The notes below the pieces were generated by a model, which was not told the DNA's origin, did no database searches, and worked only from the letters and a program-made list of their open reading frames with translations. From the NCBI RefSeq assembly GCF_000368085.1, contig NZ_KB849239.1, positions 1,268,269 to 1,332,268 of the forward strand: a stretch of DNA of 64,000 bases. Reading direction: 5' to 3'. Shown here in pieces: positions 17,973 through 26,961 of the stretch; the first letter of the stretch is position 1, and each line of letters begins with the position of its first letter. The position numbers and the translations under genes are program-made. The DNA comes from Acinetobacter nosocomialis NIPH 2119. GTDB taxonomy: Bacteria > Pseudomonadota > Gammaproteobacteria > Pseudomonadales > Moraxellaceae.

Positions 17973-18428
17973 TTACTTTTCATTCAATTTTGCCTTCAAT
18001 TTTTGATTTTCTTCAATAAGAGCATCAACCTTGATATGCAATTGAACTAACAGTTGTTCAATGTGCTGTAAGTCCTTCGGAGTAACTAAACCAATTCGAT
18101 TTAAAGAATGATTTACACTGGTATCTAAAATTTTTTCGACCTTGTCTTTTGTATCAGACACTGACTCTTTCGCCTTTTCGGTTACTTTGCCAACAGTTGT
18201 ATCGGCTAAATCACCAGTTTTAGACTCAAGTTCTTCCCCTACTTTGACTAGTGAGTCAAATAGTTTATTGCCTTCTTCTTCTGCACGAGAGAAAGCACCT
18301 AAACCAGCTAACCATATTTGCTTGGTATACTTTCTAAAATCCAATGCAGACTTTCTAGAACTTTTTGATTTTAATTTGTTTTTATCTCCTTGCTCTTCTG
18401 ATTGTGTTTCTATATTTGCATTATCCAT
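17973..18428 (-). CDS. Phasin-family / polyhydroxyalkanoate granule-associated protein
   Basis: 151 aa from the ATG at 18428, which has AGGAG upstream; a longer TTG-start frame reaches 18479 and is less likely. The core YTKQIWLAGLGAFSRAEEEG is the signature of the PhaI/PhaF-type phasin family. It is followed by long amphipathic helices (KVGEELESKTGDLADTTV...) and a C-terminal coiled coil with a heptad look (EQLLVQLHIKVDALIEENQKLKAKL). Members coat PHA granules or act as stress-related helical proteins. No pha synthase gene is near, so a granule role is inferred from the family alone. Confidence 0.75.
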   Translation of the reverse strand: MDNANIETQSEEQGDKNKLKSKSSRKSALDFRKYTKQIWLAGLGAFSRAEEEGNKLFDSLVKVGEELESKTGDLADTTVGKVTEKAKESVSDTKDKVEKILDTSVNHSLNRIGLVTPKDLQHIEQLLVQLHIKVDALIEENQKLKAKLNEK

Positions 18429-18638
18429 TGACCTAAGCTCCTGATCGGATGAGACAGATGAAGTCTTATTTAACCACAAAATATTCTTATAATAACAAAG
18501 TCAAGACTTGATACATTTATGAAACTGTTCTACAAAACAATCATGTCATGTAAATATATTTAACAGGACAATGTGTTAAGTTTGAGATAGGATGTCTCAT
18601 TCTCTTAATTAATCTCTAATATTTAAGGATAAACTTTT

Positions 18639-19286
18639 ATGAGTGAAACGCAACAAAGACAAAAACACCCACGTCTGTTGCTGAACATTGTTCTAATTAT
18701 TTTAGAAACTTTTTTCTCATTTATTCTCACCCACGATGGTGTTCTTCGCTTGCAGGCGAAAAAGTTTATCGCAAATAAAATCACAATCCGTATTAATAGC
18801 TACTTGCCATTTTTCAACTTCTATGTGCAATTTACGGAAAAAGGTTTGTTATTTGATATTCATTCTTATGATCGTCGTATTGACTTAGAAATTAATAGTA
18901 CTCTCATCGACCTTATCAAAATTTTTGCTTTTTCAAATCAACGTAGTTTAAACAATATGCGAATTGATGGAGATGCAGAAACTAAAAAAGAACTCATCGA
19001 TTTAATTTCACATCTCACTTTACCTAAGCTCCTAGCTGACTGGAAGCAATGGTTCAATACTCCAGATAATGAAGCCGAAGCACTTGCTTCACGTAAAAAA
19101 ATTGCCCCCTTACTTGAAAAAATTGATCAACAGCGTTCAGAGATAAATTCTTTGAATGTCGAAATTAAGCAGTATCAAAATCGAATTTCACGTTTACAGC
19201 AGCGCCAACGCAACATTAACTTGTGCTTTGGTATAATTAGCCTAATATTTATTGCTTATTTCATATATAATTTGTGGGTAGCTTAA
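18639..19286 (+). CDS. Membrane protein with SCP2/UbiJ-like domain and coiled coil
   Basis: 215 aa with a hydrophobic segment near residues 14-31 (LLLNIVLIILETFFSFIL), a predicted SCP2-like sandwich (residues about 35-125: YVQFTEKGLLFDI, NSTLIDLIKIFAF, MRIDGDAETKKELIDLI), a coiled coil (about 150-188) and a C-terminal membrane helix. The order of SCP2-type domain, a DGDAE-like strand and a coiled coil resembles UbiJ, the lipid-binding scaffold of ubiquinone synthesis. The match is by pattern only. The terminal membrane helix is not usual for UbiJ. Stand-alone, between the phasin gene and iscR. Confidence 0.45.
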   Translation: MSETQQRQKHPRLLLNIVLIILETFFSFILTHDGVLRLQAKKFIANKITIRINSYLPFFNFYVQFTEKGLLFDIHSYDRRIDLEINSTLIDLIKIFAFSNQRSLNNMRIDGDAETKKELIDLISHLTLPKLLADWKQWFNTPDNEAEALASRKKIAPLLEKIDQQRSEINSLNVEIKQYQNRISRLQQRQRNINLCFGIISLIFIAYFIYNLWVA

Positions 19287-19330
19287 CTTATTTTTTCTAT
19301 CTTGATCCTGCACTTGAATTAAAAATAAAA

Positions 19331-19363
19331 AAACTTGACTATTTTAGTCGGGATTCATAAAAT
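19331..19363 (+). promoter_or_regulatory. isc operon promoter overlapped by a type 1 IscR site
   Basis: TTGACT (19335-19340), 17-base spacer, TAAAAT (19358-19363). The -35 and spacer lie inside a near-palindrome (CTTGACTATTTTAGTCGGGA) that fits the known type 1 IscR consensus (GACT-N6-AGTC core). [2Fe-2S]-IscR is therefore expected to repress its own operon when Fe-S supply is adequate. The iscR ATG is 34 bases further on. Confidence 0.8.
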
Positions 19364-19396
19364 CCTATTATCTAGTCTTAACATGTGTATCGAATC

Positions 19397-19870
19397 ATGC
19401 GCCTTACAACTCGCGGTCGCTACGCAGTGACTGCTCTACTTGATTTAGCTTTGCAGCCAACTGAACAAACGATCACGCTCGCCGAAATTGCCGCACGTCA
19501 ATCTATTTCAGTTGCTTATTTAGAGCAGTTGTTCGCAAAACTTAAGCGTCATGGGTTAGTTTCTAGTGTTCGCGGTGCAAATGGTGGTTACCATTTGGCT
19601 CGAAACGCTGATGAAATTACTGTGTTAGAAATTATTGAAGCCGTAAATGAAACTGTTGATGCAACACGTTGTGACCATAAAGGTAACTGCCAAAATGGTG
19701 CAATGTGTCTTACTCACGATTTATGGCAAGAACTCTCTCATCATATTGCCGACTATTTAGCTAAAATCACTCTTGCCGACCTCATTAGCCGAGACAACGT
19801 TCAAACTGTTGCATTACGCCAAAATGTGACTGGCACAGATTCAGCTCTTTTATCGGGTACAGGTATTTGA
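19397..19870 (+). CDS. iscR: Fe-S cluster assembly transcription regulator
   Basis: Rrf2-family regulator of about 157 aa starting [19 protein letters not shown]; a GTG four codons upstream (19385) is in frame but does not fit the family start. The winged helix-turn-helix covers residues about 20-70 ([32 protein letters not shown]). The cluster-binding cysteines are spaced C-x5-C-x5-C ([13 protein letters not shown]), as in E. coli IscR. It ends 1 base before iscS and heads iscRSUA-hscBA-fdx; its own binding site overlaps the promoter. Confidence 0.96.
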   Translation: MRLTTRGRYAVTALLDLALQPTEQTITLAEIAARQSISVAYLEQLFAKLKRHGLVSSVRGANGGYHLARNADEITVLEIIEAVNETVDATRCDHKGNCQNGAMCLTHDLWQELSHHIADYLAKITLADLISRDNVQTVALRQNVTGTDSALLSGTGI

Positions 19871-19871
19871 T

Positions 19872-21089
19872 ATGAAACGTCCAATTTATCTTGATTACGC
19901 AGCAACCACTCCAGTAGATCCGCAAGTTGCAGAACGTATGATGGAGTGTTTAACTTTCGACGGTACCTTTGGTAATGCTGCATCTCGTTCCCATGCTTAT
20001 GGCTGGCAGGCAGAAGAAAAAGTTGAATATGCACGTGAGCAAGTCGCAAATTTAATTAAAGCTGACCCACGTGAAATTGTTTGGACTTCTGGTGCAACTG
20101 AGTCAGATAACCTTGCTCTTAAAGGTGTTGCTCAATTCTATGCATCTAAAGGCAAACATATCATTACAAGTAAAATTGAACACAAAGCTGTTCTAGACCC
20201 TTGTCGTGAATTAGAAGAACAAGGTTTTGAAATTACTTACTTAGAGCCAGAGCCACAAACAGGTTTAATTACTCCTGAGATGGTTAAAGCTGCCCTTCGC
20301 CCAGATACTATTCTTGTTTCTCTTATGATGGTAAACAACGAAATTGGTACGGTTACAGATGTAGCGGCGATTGGTGAATTAACACGTGCCAACAAAACAT
20401 TTTTCCATGTAGATGCAGCACAAGCAGCTGGTAAAGTTGATATCGACTTATCTACTATGAAAATTGATCTTATGAGTTTCTCTGCTCATAAAATTTATGG
20501 TCCAAAAGGTATCGGCGCATTATATGTACGTCGTAGCCCACGTGTTCGCTTAAAAGCACAAATTCATGGTGGTGGTCATGAGCGCGGTATGCGTTCTGGT
20601 ACTTTGGCAACTCACCAAATCGTTGGTATGGGTGAAGCTTTTGAAATTGCAGGCAAAACAATGCATGCTGAACAAGAGCGTATTCGTAAACTTCGTGACA
20701 AACTTTGGAACGGTTTACAAGACCTTGAACAAGTGTTCTTAAACGGTCACCCGACTCAAAACGTTGCTAATTATTTAAATGTCAGCTTCAACTTTGTTGA
20801 AGGTGAGTCTTTAATGATGTCGCTTAAAGATGCTGCTGTATCAAGTGGTTCTGCTTGTACGTCTGCAACTTTAGAGCCTTCATATGTTCTTCGCGCATTA
20901 GGTTTATCTGATGAGCTAGCACACAGCTCAATTCGCTTTAGTTTTGGTAAATACACGACTGAAGAAGATATTGACCACGTGCTTACAATTACCAAAGCCG
21001 CTGTTGAGAAATTACGTGAACTTTCTCCGCTTTGGGATATGTACAAAGAAGGTATCGATCTTTCTACAGTTGAATGGGCAGAACACTAA
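19872..21089 (+). CDS. iscS: Cysteine desulfurase
   Basis: PLP enzyme that takes sulfur from cysteine to form a persulfide and passes it to IscU (and to tRNA thiolation). 405 aa. Key features: [10 protein letters not shown] start, the Schiff-base Lys in [18 protein letters not shown] near residue 208, and the mobile loop [14 protein letters not shown] near residue 330 with the active-site Cys. Second gene of the operon. Confidence 0.98.
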   Translation: MKRPIYLDYAATTPVDPQVAERMMECLTFDGTFGNAASRSHAYGWQAEEKVEYAREQVANLIKADPREIVWTSGATESDNLALKGVAQFYASKGKHIITSKIEHKAVLDPCRELEEQGFEITYLEPEPQTGLITPEMVKAALRPDTILVSLMMVNNEIGTVTDVAAIGELTRANKTFFHVDAAQAAGKVDIDLSTMKIDLMSFSAHKIYGPKGIGALYVRRSPRVRLKAQIHGGGHERGMRSGTLATHQIVGMGEAFEIAGKTMHAEQERIRKLRDKLWNGLQDLEQVFLNGHPTQNVANYLNVSFNFVEGESLMMSLKDAAVSSGSACTSATLEPSYVLRALGLSDELAHSSIRFSFGKYTTEEDIDHVLTITKAAVEKLRELSPLWDMYKEGIDLSTVEWAEH

Positions 21090-21155
21090 TTATTGAAATT
21101 AGTGTTTTAACCCTCATATTAATATTAGGCTGACCCCGAGGTTTGGAGAAGCAAA

Positions 21156-21542
21156 ATGGCTTATAGCGAAAAGGTAATTGATCATTACGAAAATCCACGT
21201 AATGTTGGTGTTTTAGATAAAAACTCTGAAAATGTTGGTACAGGCATGGTGGGTGCACCTGCATGTGGCGACGTGATGCGTTTACAGATTCAAGTAAATG
21301 ACAGTGGCGTAATCGAAGAAGCACGCTTTAAAACTTACGGTTGTGGTTCTGCAATCGCATCAAGTTCACTTGTAACTGAATGGTTAAAAGGTAAAACACT
21401 TGATGAAGCTCAAGCAATCAAAAATATTGATATTGCGACTGAGTTAGCTCTTCCGCCAGTAAAAGTTCACTGCTCTGTTTTAGCTGAAGACGCGATTAAA
21501 GCTGCGATTGAAGATTATCGTAGTAAAAAGTCAAAAGCTTAA
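21156..21542 (+). CDS. iscU: Fe-S cluster scaffold protein
   Basis: Scaffold on which [2Fe-2S] clusters are built, 128 aa. The three ligand cysteines are in PACGDVM, YGCGSAIASSS and VHCSVLAE. The LPPVK motif recognised by the HscA chaperone is present (ALPPVKVHCS). 66 bases after iscS. Confidence 0.97.
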   Translation: MAYSEKVIDHYENPRNVGVLDKNSENVGTGMVGAPACGDVMRLQIQVNDSGVIEEARFKTYGCGSAIASSSLVTEWLKGKTLDEAQAIKNIDIATELALPPVKVHCSVLAEDAIKAAIEDYRSKKSKA

Positions 21543-21572
21543 TTTGTTACCATTATAAACGTTGGAGTTTTC

Positions 21573-21893
21573 ATGATTCATTTAACTGAAAATGCTGCGA
21601 CTCATATTAGCAATTACCTTAAAAACCGAGGTAAGGGTGAAGGCATTCGCGTTGGTGTGAAAACTTCTGGTTGTTCTGGGTTGGCTTATGTTCTCGAATT
21701 TGTAGACGATATCGATGAACATGATCAAGTTTTCGAACAATTTGGTGTTAAGGTTTTTGTAGATCCTAAAAGCTTAGTTTACTTAGAAGGCTTAGAAATG
21801 GACTATGTTAAAAATGGCCTTAACGAAGGGTTCGAATTTAACAATCCTAATAAAAAGGGTGAATGTGGTTGTGGTGAGTCTTTCACTGTTTAA
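21573..21893 (+). CDS. iscA: A-type Fe-S carrier protein
   Basis: 106-aa A-type carrier with the three conserved cysteines (TSGCSGLAY near residue 35 and GECGCGES at the end). It accepts iron or clusters and hands them to target proteins. 30 bases after iscU. Confidence 0.96.
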   Translation: MIHLTENAATHISNYLKNRGKGEGIRVGVKTSGCSGLAYVLEFVDDIDEHDQVFEQFGVKVFVDPKSLVYLEGLEMDYVKNGLNEGFEFNNPNKKGECGCGESFTV

Positions 21894-21915
21894 TCCTCTC
21901 CTTTCCTTTTTCTCA

Positions 21916-21948
21916 TTAAAACAGTGTCTTTCAACAGCACTGTTTTAA
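21916..21948 (+). terminator. Strong hairpin between iscA and hscB
   Basis: 11-bp stem TTAAAACAGTG / CACTGTTTTAA, loop of 11 bases, in the 85-base gap between iscA and hscB. It has no clean T-run, so it may be a partial terminator, a processing site or a 3'-end stabiliser that sets less expression of hscBA-fdx than of iscRSUA. Confidence 0.5.
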
Positions 21949-21978
21949 TGTATTTAATTAACGTGGATCCCATTTCTA

Positions 21979-22497
21979 ATGAATCATTTTGAGTTGTTCA
22001 ATTTACCTGTGGCACTCGATATCGATTTGGCAAGCTTAAAATCAAATTTCTTGAGTTTGCAACAACAATATCATCCAGATAAAGCCGCAGATAAAGATCA
22101 AGCATTGATCAAATCAAGTGAAATCAATCAAGCTTTTAAAACGCTTTCACAAGTTGATAGCCGCGCTGCCTACCTTTTAGCTCTTAAAAAGCAAGATCAT
22201 CATCTTGACCAATCTATTAGTGATTTTGAATTTCTACAATCTGCATTAGAACTTCGTGAACAACTTGATGAAGCGACATCACCTGAACATTTACGTACGT
22301 TAAGATTGGAAGTACAACAATGGATTGATGGCTTGGTTCGTGAATTCAAAATTGATTACAACGAAGAAGATTGGGCTGAAGCACGTGATACCGTACGTAA
22401 GTTGCGTTTCTTTCAACGTGTTTTAAACGATATTGATAAAGCAGAAGATCAACTGTTAGATGAAGAAGACAGCTTTGATTTAGACGATGATTTTTAA
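21979..22497 (+). CDS. hscB: Fe-S assembly J-domain co-chaperone
   Basis: 172-aa DnaJ-type partner of HscA that delivers IscU. The J domain (residues about 1-70) holds QQQYHPDKAADKD with the HPD triad that triggers HscA ATP hydrolysis. The C-terminal three-helix domain is acidic at its end, as usual. Confidence 0.95.
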   Translation: MNHFELFNLPVALDIDLASLKSNFLSLQQQYHPDKAADKDQALIKSSEINQAFKTLSQVDSRAAYLLALKKQDHHLDQSISDFEFLQSALELREQLDEATSPEHLRTLRLEVQQWIDGLVREFKIDYNEEDWAEARDTVRKLRFFQRVLNDIDKAEDQLLDEEDSFDLDDDF

Positions 22498-22535
22498 TTT
22501 TGCTTTCTCTACTTTATTTTCAAGGGATTTAACTC

Positions 22536-24395
22536 ATGGCACTTTTGCAAATTGCTGAACCAGGTCAATCCAGTGCCCCACACCAACATCGCATTGCGAT
22601 TGGTATTGACCTAGGAACAACACACTCATTAGTTGCGACAGTGTTATCAGGCAAACCTAAAGTACTCAATGATGTTCAAAATAGAAGATTACTTCCTTCT
22701 ATCGTTCATTATGGGGACAATACAACTCATTATGGTGAAGAAGCTAAACCATTTATCATTGCAGATCCCAAAAATACGATTGTATCTGTTAAAAGATTTA
22801 TGGGACGCTCAAAAGCAGATATTAAGTTTCAGCATCCTTATGAATTAGTAGGCTCAGAAAATGAAATGCCCGCTTTTGAAACACGTGCCGGGCGCAAAAC
22901 ACCAGTAGAAATTTCAGCCGAAATTTTAAAACAATTAAAAGATCGTGCTGAAGACAGCTTACAAAATCCCGTTAATGGTGCTGTGATTACAGTTCCTGCT
23001 TATTTTGACGAAGCTCAGCGTCAAGCAACTCGCGATGCAGCTCAACTTGCAGGCTTAAACGTATTACGTTTATTAAATGAACCTACAGCTGCTGCAGTAG
23101 CTTATGGATTAGATCAAGAAAGTAATTTAGAGACCGACCGTAATTATGTAATTTACGATTTGGGCGGTGGTACTTTTGATGTATCAATCTTACGTTTTTC
23201 ACAAGGCGTATTTGAAGTTTTAGCGACCGGCGGCCATACCGCTTTAGGTGGTGATGACTTAGACCGCCTCATTGTGAAATGGGCAAAAAAGCAGCTTAAT
23301 ATTGATGTATTAAGTAATGAAGACTATGCAGTATTTATAGTTGCAGCACGTCAAGCTAAAGAGCAATTATCTACTCAAGATTCAGTTGAATTAAAACTGC
23401 TTGATAGAACTCTTACACTAGACCGACCTACATTTGAAAGTATCATTCAAGTTGCTTTAGATAAAACAATCAGTGTTTGTAAGCGTGTATTGCGTGATGC
23501 AAAGCTTGATTTGACTGACATTCAAAATGTAGTTTTAGTGGGTGGCTCTACCCGCTCTTATGCAGTTCAAAAAGCTGTACGTGAAGTTTTTGGTCAAGAA
23601 CCTCTTTGCACAATTAACCCAGATGAAGTTGTAGCAATCGGTGCTTCAATTACAGCAAACCAGTTAATTGGTAATAGCCAAGATGGCTCACTTCTTCTAG
23701 ATGTCACTCCTCTTTCTCTTGGTTTAGAAACAATGGGAGGACTAGTTGAACGTCTGATCTCTCGTAATACAGCTATTCCTGTTGCACGTCGTCAAGAGTT
23801 CACAACCTATCAAGATGGCCAAACTGCCATGTTAATTCATGTGGTTCAAGGTGAACGTGATTTAGTTGAACATTGCCGCTCATTAGGTAGATTTGTACTC
23901 CATGGCATTCCGCCAATGACTGCAGGTCAAGCCCGTATTGAAGTCACTTTCCAAGTTGATGCTGATGGCTTACTTACTGTTTCTGCTCGTGAAGCAACTT
24001 CTGGTGTACAAGCTCATATCGATATCAAACCATCGTATGGTTTATCTGAGGCAGATACAGAACGCTTATTAATTGAAGGTTTCCAACATGCCGAAGAAGA
24101 CAAAAATCTTCGTCACTTAAAAGAAACCAAAGTTGAAGCAGAGCGTGAACTTGAAGCTCTAGAGCAAGCCTTAAAAGTAGATGCTGATTTACTTGATGAA
24201 AAGCAACTTGCAGAACTCAATTCTTCAAAAGAATCATTAAAAGTTCAGCTCGAAGGTAGTGATATTCAAGCGATTGAGCATGCAGTTCAACAGCTTAAAG
24301 TACATAGTGACGCTTTTGCAGCATTACGAATGAACCGACATATTGACCATGCCTTAAAAGGCACAAAGCTCGACGATTGGTCAAAATCAAACTAA
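22536..24395 (+). CDS. hscA: Fe-S assembly Hsp70 chaperone
   Basis: Specialised Hsp70, 619 aa. The nucleotide-binding domain has [15 protein letters not shown] near residue 22 and [15 protein letters not shown] near residue 205. The substrate-binding domain has [14 protein letters not shown] and [20 protein letters not shown]. It binds the LPPVK motif of IscU and drives cluster transfer. 38 bases after hscB, 18 before the fdx start used here. Confidence 0.97.
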   Translation: MALLQIAEPGQSSAPHQHRIAIGIDLGTTHSLVATVLSGKPKVLNDVQNRRLLPSIVHYGDNTTHYGEEAKPFIIADPKNTIVSVKRFMGRSKADIKFQHPYELVGSENEMPAFETRAGRKTPVEISAEILKQLKDRAEDSLQNPVNGAVITVPAYFDEAQRQATRDAAQLAGLNVLRLLNEPTAAAVAYGLDQESNLETDRNYVIYDLGGGTFDVSILRFSQGVFEVLATGGHTALGGDDLDRLIVKWAKKQLNIDVLSNEDYAVFIVAARQAKEQLSTQDSVELKLLDRTLTLDRPTFESIIQVALDKTISVCKRVLRDAKLDLTDIQNVVLVGGSTRSYAVQKAVREVFGQEPLCTINPDEVVAIGASITANQLIGNSQDGSLLLDVTPLSLGLETMGGLVERLISRNTAIPVARRQEFTTYQDGQTAMLIHVVQGERDLVEHCRSLGRFVLHGIPPMTAGQARIEVTFQVDADGLLTVSAREATSGVQAHIDIKPSYGLSEADTERLLIEGFQHAEEDKNLRHLKETKVEAERELEALEQALKVDADLLDEKQLAELNSSKESLKVQLEGSDIQAIEHAVQQLKVHSDAFAALRMNRHIDHALKGTKLDDWSKSN

Positions 24396-24413
24396 AAGGT
24401 ATAGGTGATCAAT

Positions 24414-24752
24414 ATGCCACGTATTAAAGTACTTCCTCATGCTCAGATTTGCCCTGAAGGTGCAGAATTTGAGGTTGAACAAAATGCAAATCTTTGCCAA
24501 AGTTTGCTCAATAAAGGTATCAAAATTGAACATGCTTGTGATATGTCTTGTGCATGTACAACTTGCCACGTGATTGTCCGCAAAGGTTTTGATAGCTTAG
24601 AAGAGATGAACGATGTTGAAGCCGATCTTTTAGACCGTGCTTGGGGTTTAGAACCTGACTCTCGCCTTTCATGTCAGGTTAAAATTGTAGACGAAGATCT
24701 TGAAATTGAGATTCCGAAATACACAATTAATCATGCTTCAGAAAATCATTAA
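24414..24752 (+). CDS. fdx: Adrenodoxin-type [2Fe-2S] ferredoxin of the Isc system
   Basis: 112 aa from ATG 24414 (AGGTG 6 bases upstream); a GTG at 24405 is in frame. Cluster ligands: CDMSCACTTC (C-x5-C-x2-C pattern) and the later LSCQV. It supplies electrons for cluster assembly on IscU. Last gene of the operon, followed by a bidirectional terminator. Confidence 0.96.
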   Translation: MPRIKVLPHAQICPEGAEFEVEQNANLCQSLLNKGIKIEHACDMSCACTTCHVIVRKGFDSLEEMNDVEADLLDRAWGLEPDSRLSCQVKIVDEDLEIEIPKYTINHASENH

Positions 24753-24763
24753 GATTTAATGGT

Positions 24764-24792
24764 AAAAAAAGCTGCTTAAGCAGCTTTTTTTT
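24764..24792. terminator. Bidirectional terminator between fdx and the adenylate cyclase gene
   Basis: AAAAAAAGCTGCTTAAGCAGC arms flanked by A-run and T-run form a perfect palindromic hairpin working on both strands of these convergent genes. Confidence 0.9.
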
Positions 24793-24803
24793 ATTTATAT
24801 GAT

Positions 24804-26285
24804 TTATACCTGATCTTGCTCTTGATCAATATTTATTGGCTTAACTTCATCCTCAAGTCTAAGCTGAGCAACACCTTGAGTATTAATTAAAGTTTGTTGA
24901 ACTTTAATACGTTGAATCATCTTTTCAAGCACTTCAACCAATTCCGGATATTCGTAGTTTTGTACTTCTTCTAAGTTCAATACTAAATGGAAACCTTTAT
25001 ATTCATAATCAAACCATTGTTGATGATCTGATTTATTTCCTGTGTATTTTTCCATGACTTGCCATGTTTTTACTGCACCTTGAATTCCCTTTAAATAGAT
25101 TGGGGTTTTCGGTGCACATAGAAAATCACTTTTAATGAGTTGATAAGTATCATCGGAAATGAGTATTTCATCAATTTCAGCAGCATACTGTAAACGCGCC
25201 GCCAAATTTACATCACGACCTACAATTGTATAAGCCATACGATGTGTTGCCCCATAATTCCCAACGTGGCAATAACCCGTACTAATACCCATACGGATAT
25301 GTAAGGCTGAATACACCATCTTTTTCCAACGCTCGCGCAGCAACTTCATTTGCTGACGCATAGCAATTGCCATTTCCACACAAGATTTGGCATCTTGTTC
25401 AACACCTTGTGAATTTGGATCTCCAAAAAAGATGAGGATTGCATCTCCCATAAATTTATCGACAGTCGCCTCATATTGCTTCGCAATTTCAGTCATATGA
25501 CTTAAATAGTCATTAAGCAAGAAGGCCAAGTCATCTGGAATTAAGGTTTCCGACAATTCAGTAAAACCTTGAATATCAGAAAAGAATACGGTCATTTTTT
25601 TACGTTTATATTCAATTTTTGCTTCAGCTTCACCACGCATAATCGACTGCCATAATTGTAATGGAGCATAGCGGCTTAACTGATTAGCAAAAGCGATATA
25701 ACGCGTCATTTGATCGTAATAATGCTGACGCTGCTGACTAATTTTTTTAACCCAGCGATGTTGGTAGTAATTTCCAATAGTGATAAACATCACTAAACCA
25801 AGTAAGGTAATTACCGTTAATTCTTGGCTTGTGGCTTCAAAATATGGATGAAAACCAAATAGAAAAAAAGTACTTAAATAAAAAATAATCGCACCAAGCA
25901 GACTCGTTAAACAAATCACTGCAAACGAAATACGACTATTAATTGCTGAGTAAAATAATGCAAAAAGCGCAATAAATGTAGGAACAAGATTGAGATGTAC
26001 GCCTGCTAAAGTAACCGCCACCACAATTGCATCTATCGCAAAGAAAACACTTTTTTGGGTTTTCTTATCAAACTGGTACTGTAACCAGTGCTCTAATTTA
26101 GAACTAACAAAAAGTAAAAAAAGAAAGAAAGGAGGAATATAGATTTGATAATTAGTATTTGGTGAGGTAAAGGCATAGATCACTAAAATCAATGACAGAA
26201 TTGAATACCCCATCAAACGATGAAAATATGCAAACTGCTTAGGTTCCCGATCTATAAACCTCTCTAATTGCACCCTATCCTCCAC
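24804..26285 (-). CDS. Membrane class III adenylate/guanylate cyclase
   Basis: 493 aa. The N-terminal half has about six membrane helices (residues about 25-185), a MASE-like sensor region. A linker leads to a class III cyclase domain (about 230-410). Metal-binding Asp residues are in VFFSDIQGFTELSE and FMGDAILIFFGD; IVGRDVNLAARLQYAAEIDE carries the conserved Asn/Arg transition-state residues. It should make cAMP. The C-terminal 80 residues are of unknown fold. Monocistronic, 40 bases after a HIT-family gene. Confidence 0.88.
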   Translation of the reverse strand: MEDRVQLERFIDREPKQFAYFHRLMGYSILSLILVIYAFTSPNTNYQIYIPPFFLFLLFVSSKLEHWLQYQFDKKTQKSVFFAIDAIVVAVTLAGVHLNLVPTFIALFALFYSAINSRISFAVICLTSLLGAIIFYLSTFFLFGFHPYFEATSQELTVITLLGLVMFITIGNYYQHRWVKKISQQRQHYYDQMTRYIAFANQLSRYAPLQLWQSIMRGEAEAKIEYKRKKMTVFFSDIQGFTELSETLIPDDLAFLLNDYLSHMTEIAKQYEATVDKFMGDAILIFFGDPNSQGVEQDAKSCVEMAIAMRQQMKLLRERWKKMVYSALHIRMGISTGYCHVGNYGATHRMAYTIVGRDVNLAARLQYAAEIDEILISDDTYQLIKSDFLCAPKTPIYLKGIQGAVKTWQVMEKYTGNKSDHQQWFDYEYKGFHLVLNLEEVQNYEYPELVEVLEKMIQRIKVQQTLINTQGVAQLRLEDEVKPINIDQEQDQV

Positions 26286-26325
26286 ATTTCAATGTAGCCA
26301 CACTCACATGTGGCATGACATTGAT

Positions 26326-26778
26326 TTAATCCATGCGCCAATCAAAAGGCATATCACCCTGACCACGTAAAGCAAGCATAAGGGTCTGACGCATGTGAGC
26401 TAAAACATCACTTGTGTATGGTACAGCTGGTGTCCCCCACACTGGTTTAGGCCAAGCTACGTCATTTTGATAGCGGACAACATGGTGGAAATGTAATTGA
26501 GGTACCATATTACCTAAAGCTGCAACATTCATTTTGTCAGCACGAAAAACGCGAGATAACTGGCTAGATAACCAGCTTGATTCACGTAAAAACTGTTCTT
26601 GGTCAGCTTGACTTAATTCGTATAATTCCGTGATTCCTGGTACACGTGGTACTAAAATCAACCAAGGAAATTGCATATCATTCATTAAACGACATGTTGA
26701 AAGCGGGAAATCGCCTACAAAAAAAGTATCTTGAGCAAGTTGTGGATGCAAACTAAACATATCTTTTATAAATGACAA
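26326..26778 (-). CDS. HIT-family protein
   Basis: 150-aa histidine-triad protein. The motif is HFHHVVR (QLHFHHVVRYQND near residue 103), a variant of HxHxHxx, preceded by WLILVPRVPGITELYELS, typical of this proteobacterial HIT subgroup. HIT proteins hydrolyse nucleotide-phosphoramidates or dinucleoside polyphosphates. Same strand as the cyclase gene, 40 bases upstream, so co-transcription is possible. Confidence 0.82.
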   Translation of the reverse strand: MSFIKDMFSLHPQLAQDTFFVGDFPLSTCRLMNDMQFPWLILVPRVPGITELYELSQADQEQFLRESSWLSSQLSRVFRADKMNVAALGNMVPQLHFHHVVRYQNDVAWPKPVWGTPAVPYTSDVLAHMRQTLMLALRGQGDMPFDWRMD

Positions 26779-26800
26779 TAAACAATAATGGCTAATACTA

Positions 26801-26820
26801 TCACATCAGTTTTGATGTGA
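26801..26820. repeat. 8-bp inverted repeat upstream of the HIT gene
   Basis: TCACATCA-GTTT-TGATGTGA is a perfect palindrome 22 bases before the HIT-family ATG, where a promoter or operator would lie. It is not followed by a T-run. Confidence 0.45.
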
Positions 26821-26961
26821 ATATTATTAGTAGCCCGTTTACTTACAAATAACAATGATTTTATGCACTTATTCATATCTCAAGGTATAAAAAAGTACAT
26901 AAAATCCAATCACAACAAGACAAATGCCCTGATCAGTTATGGCTTATTCAAAAAACTGGAC

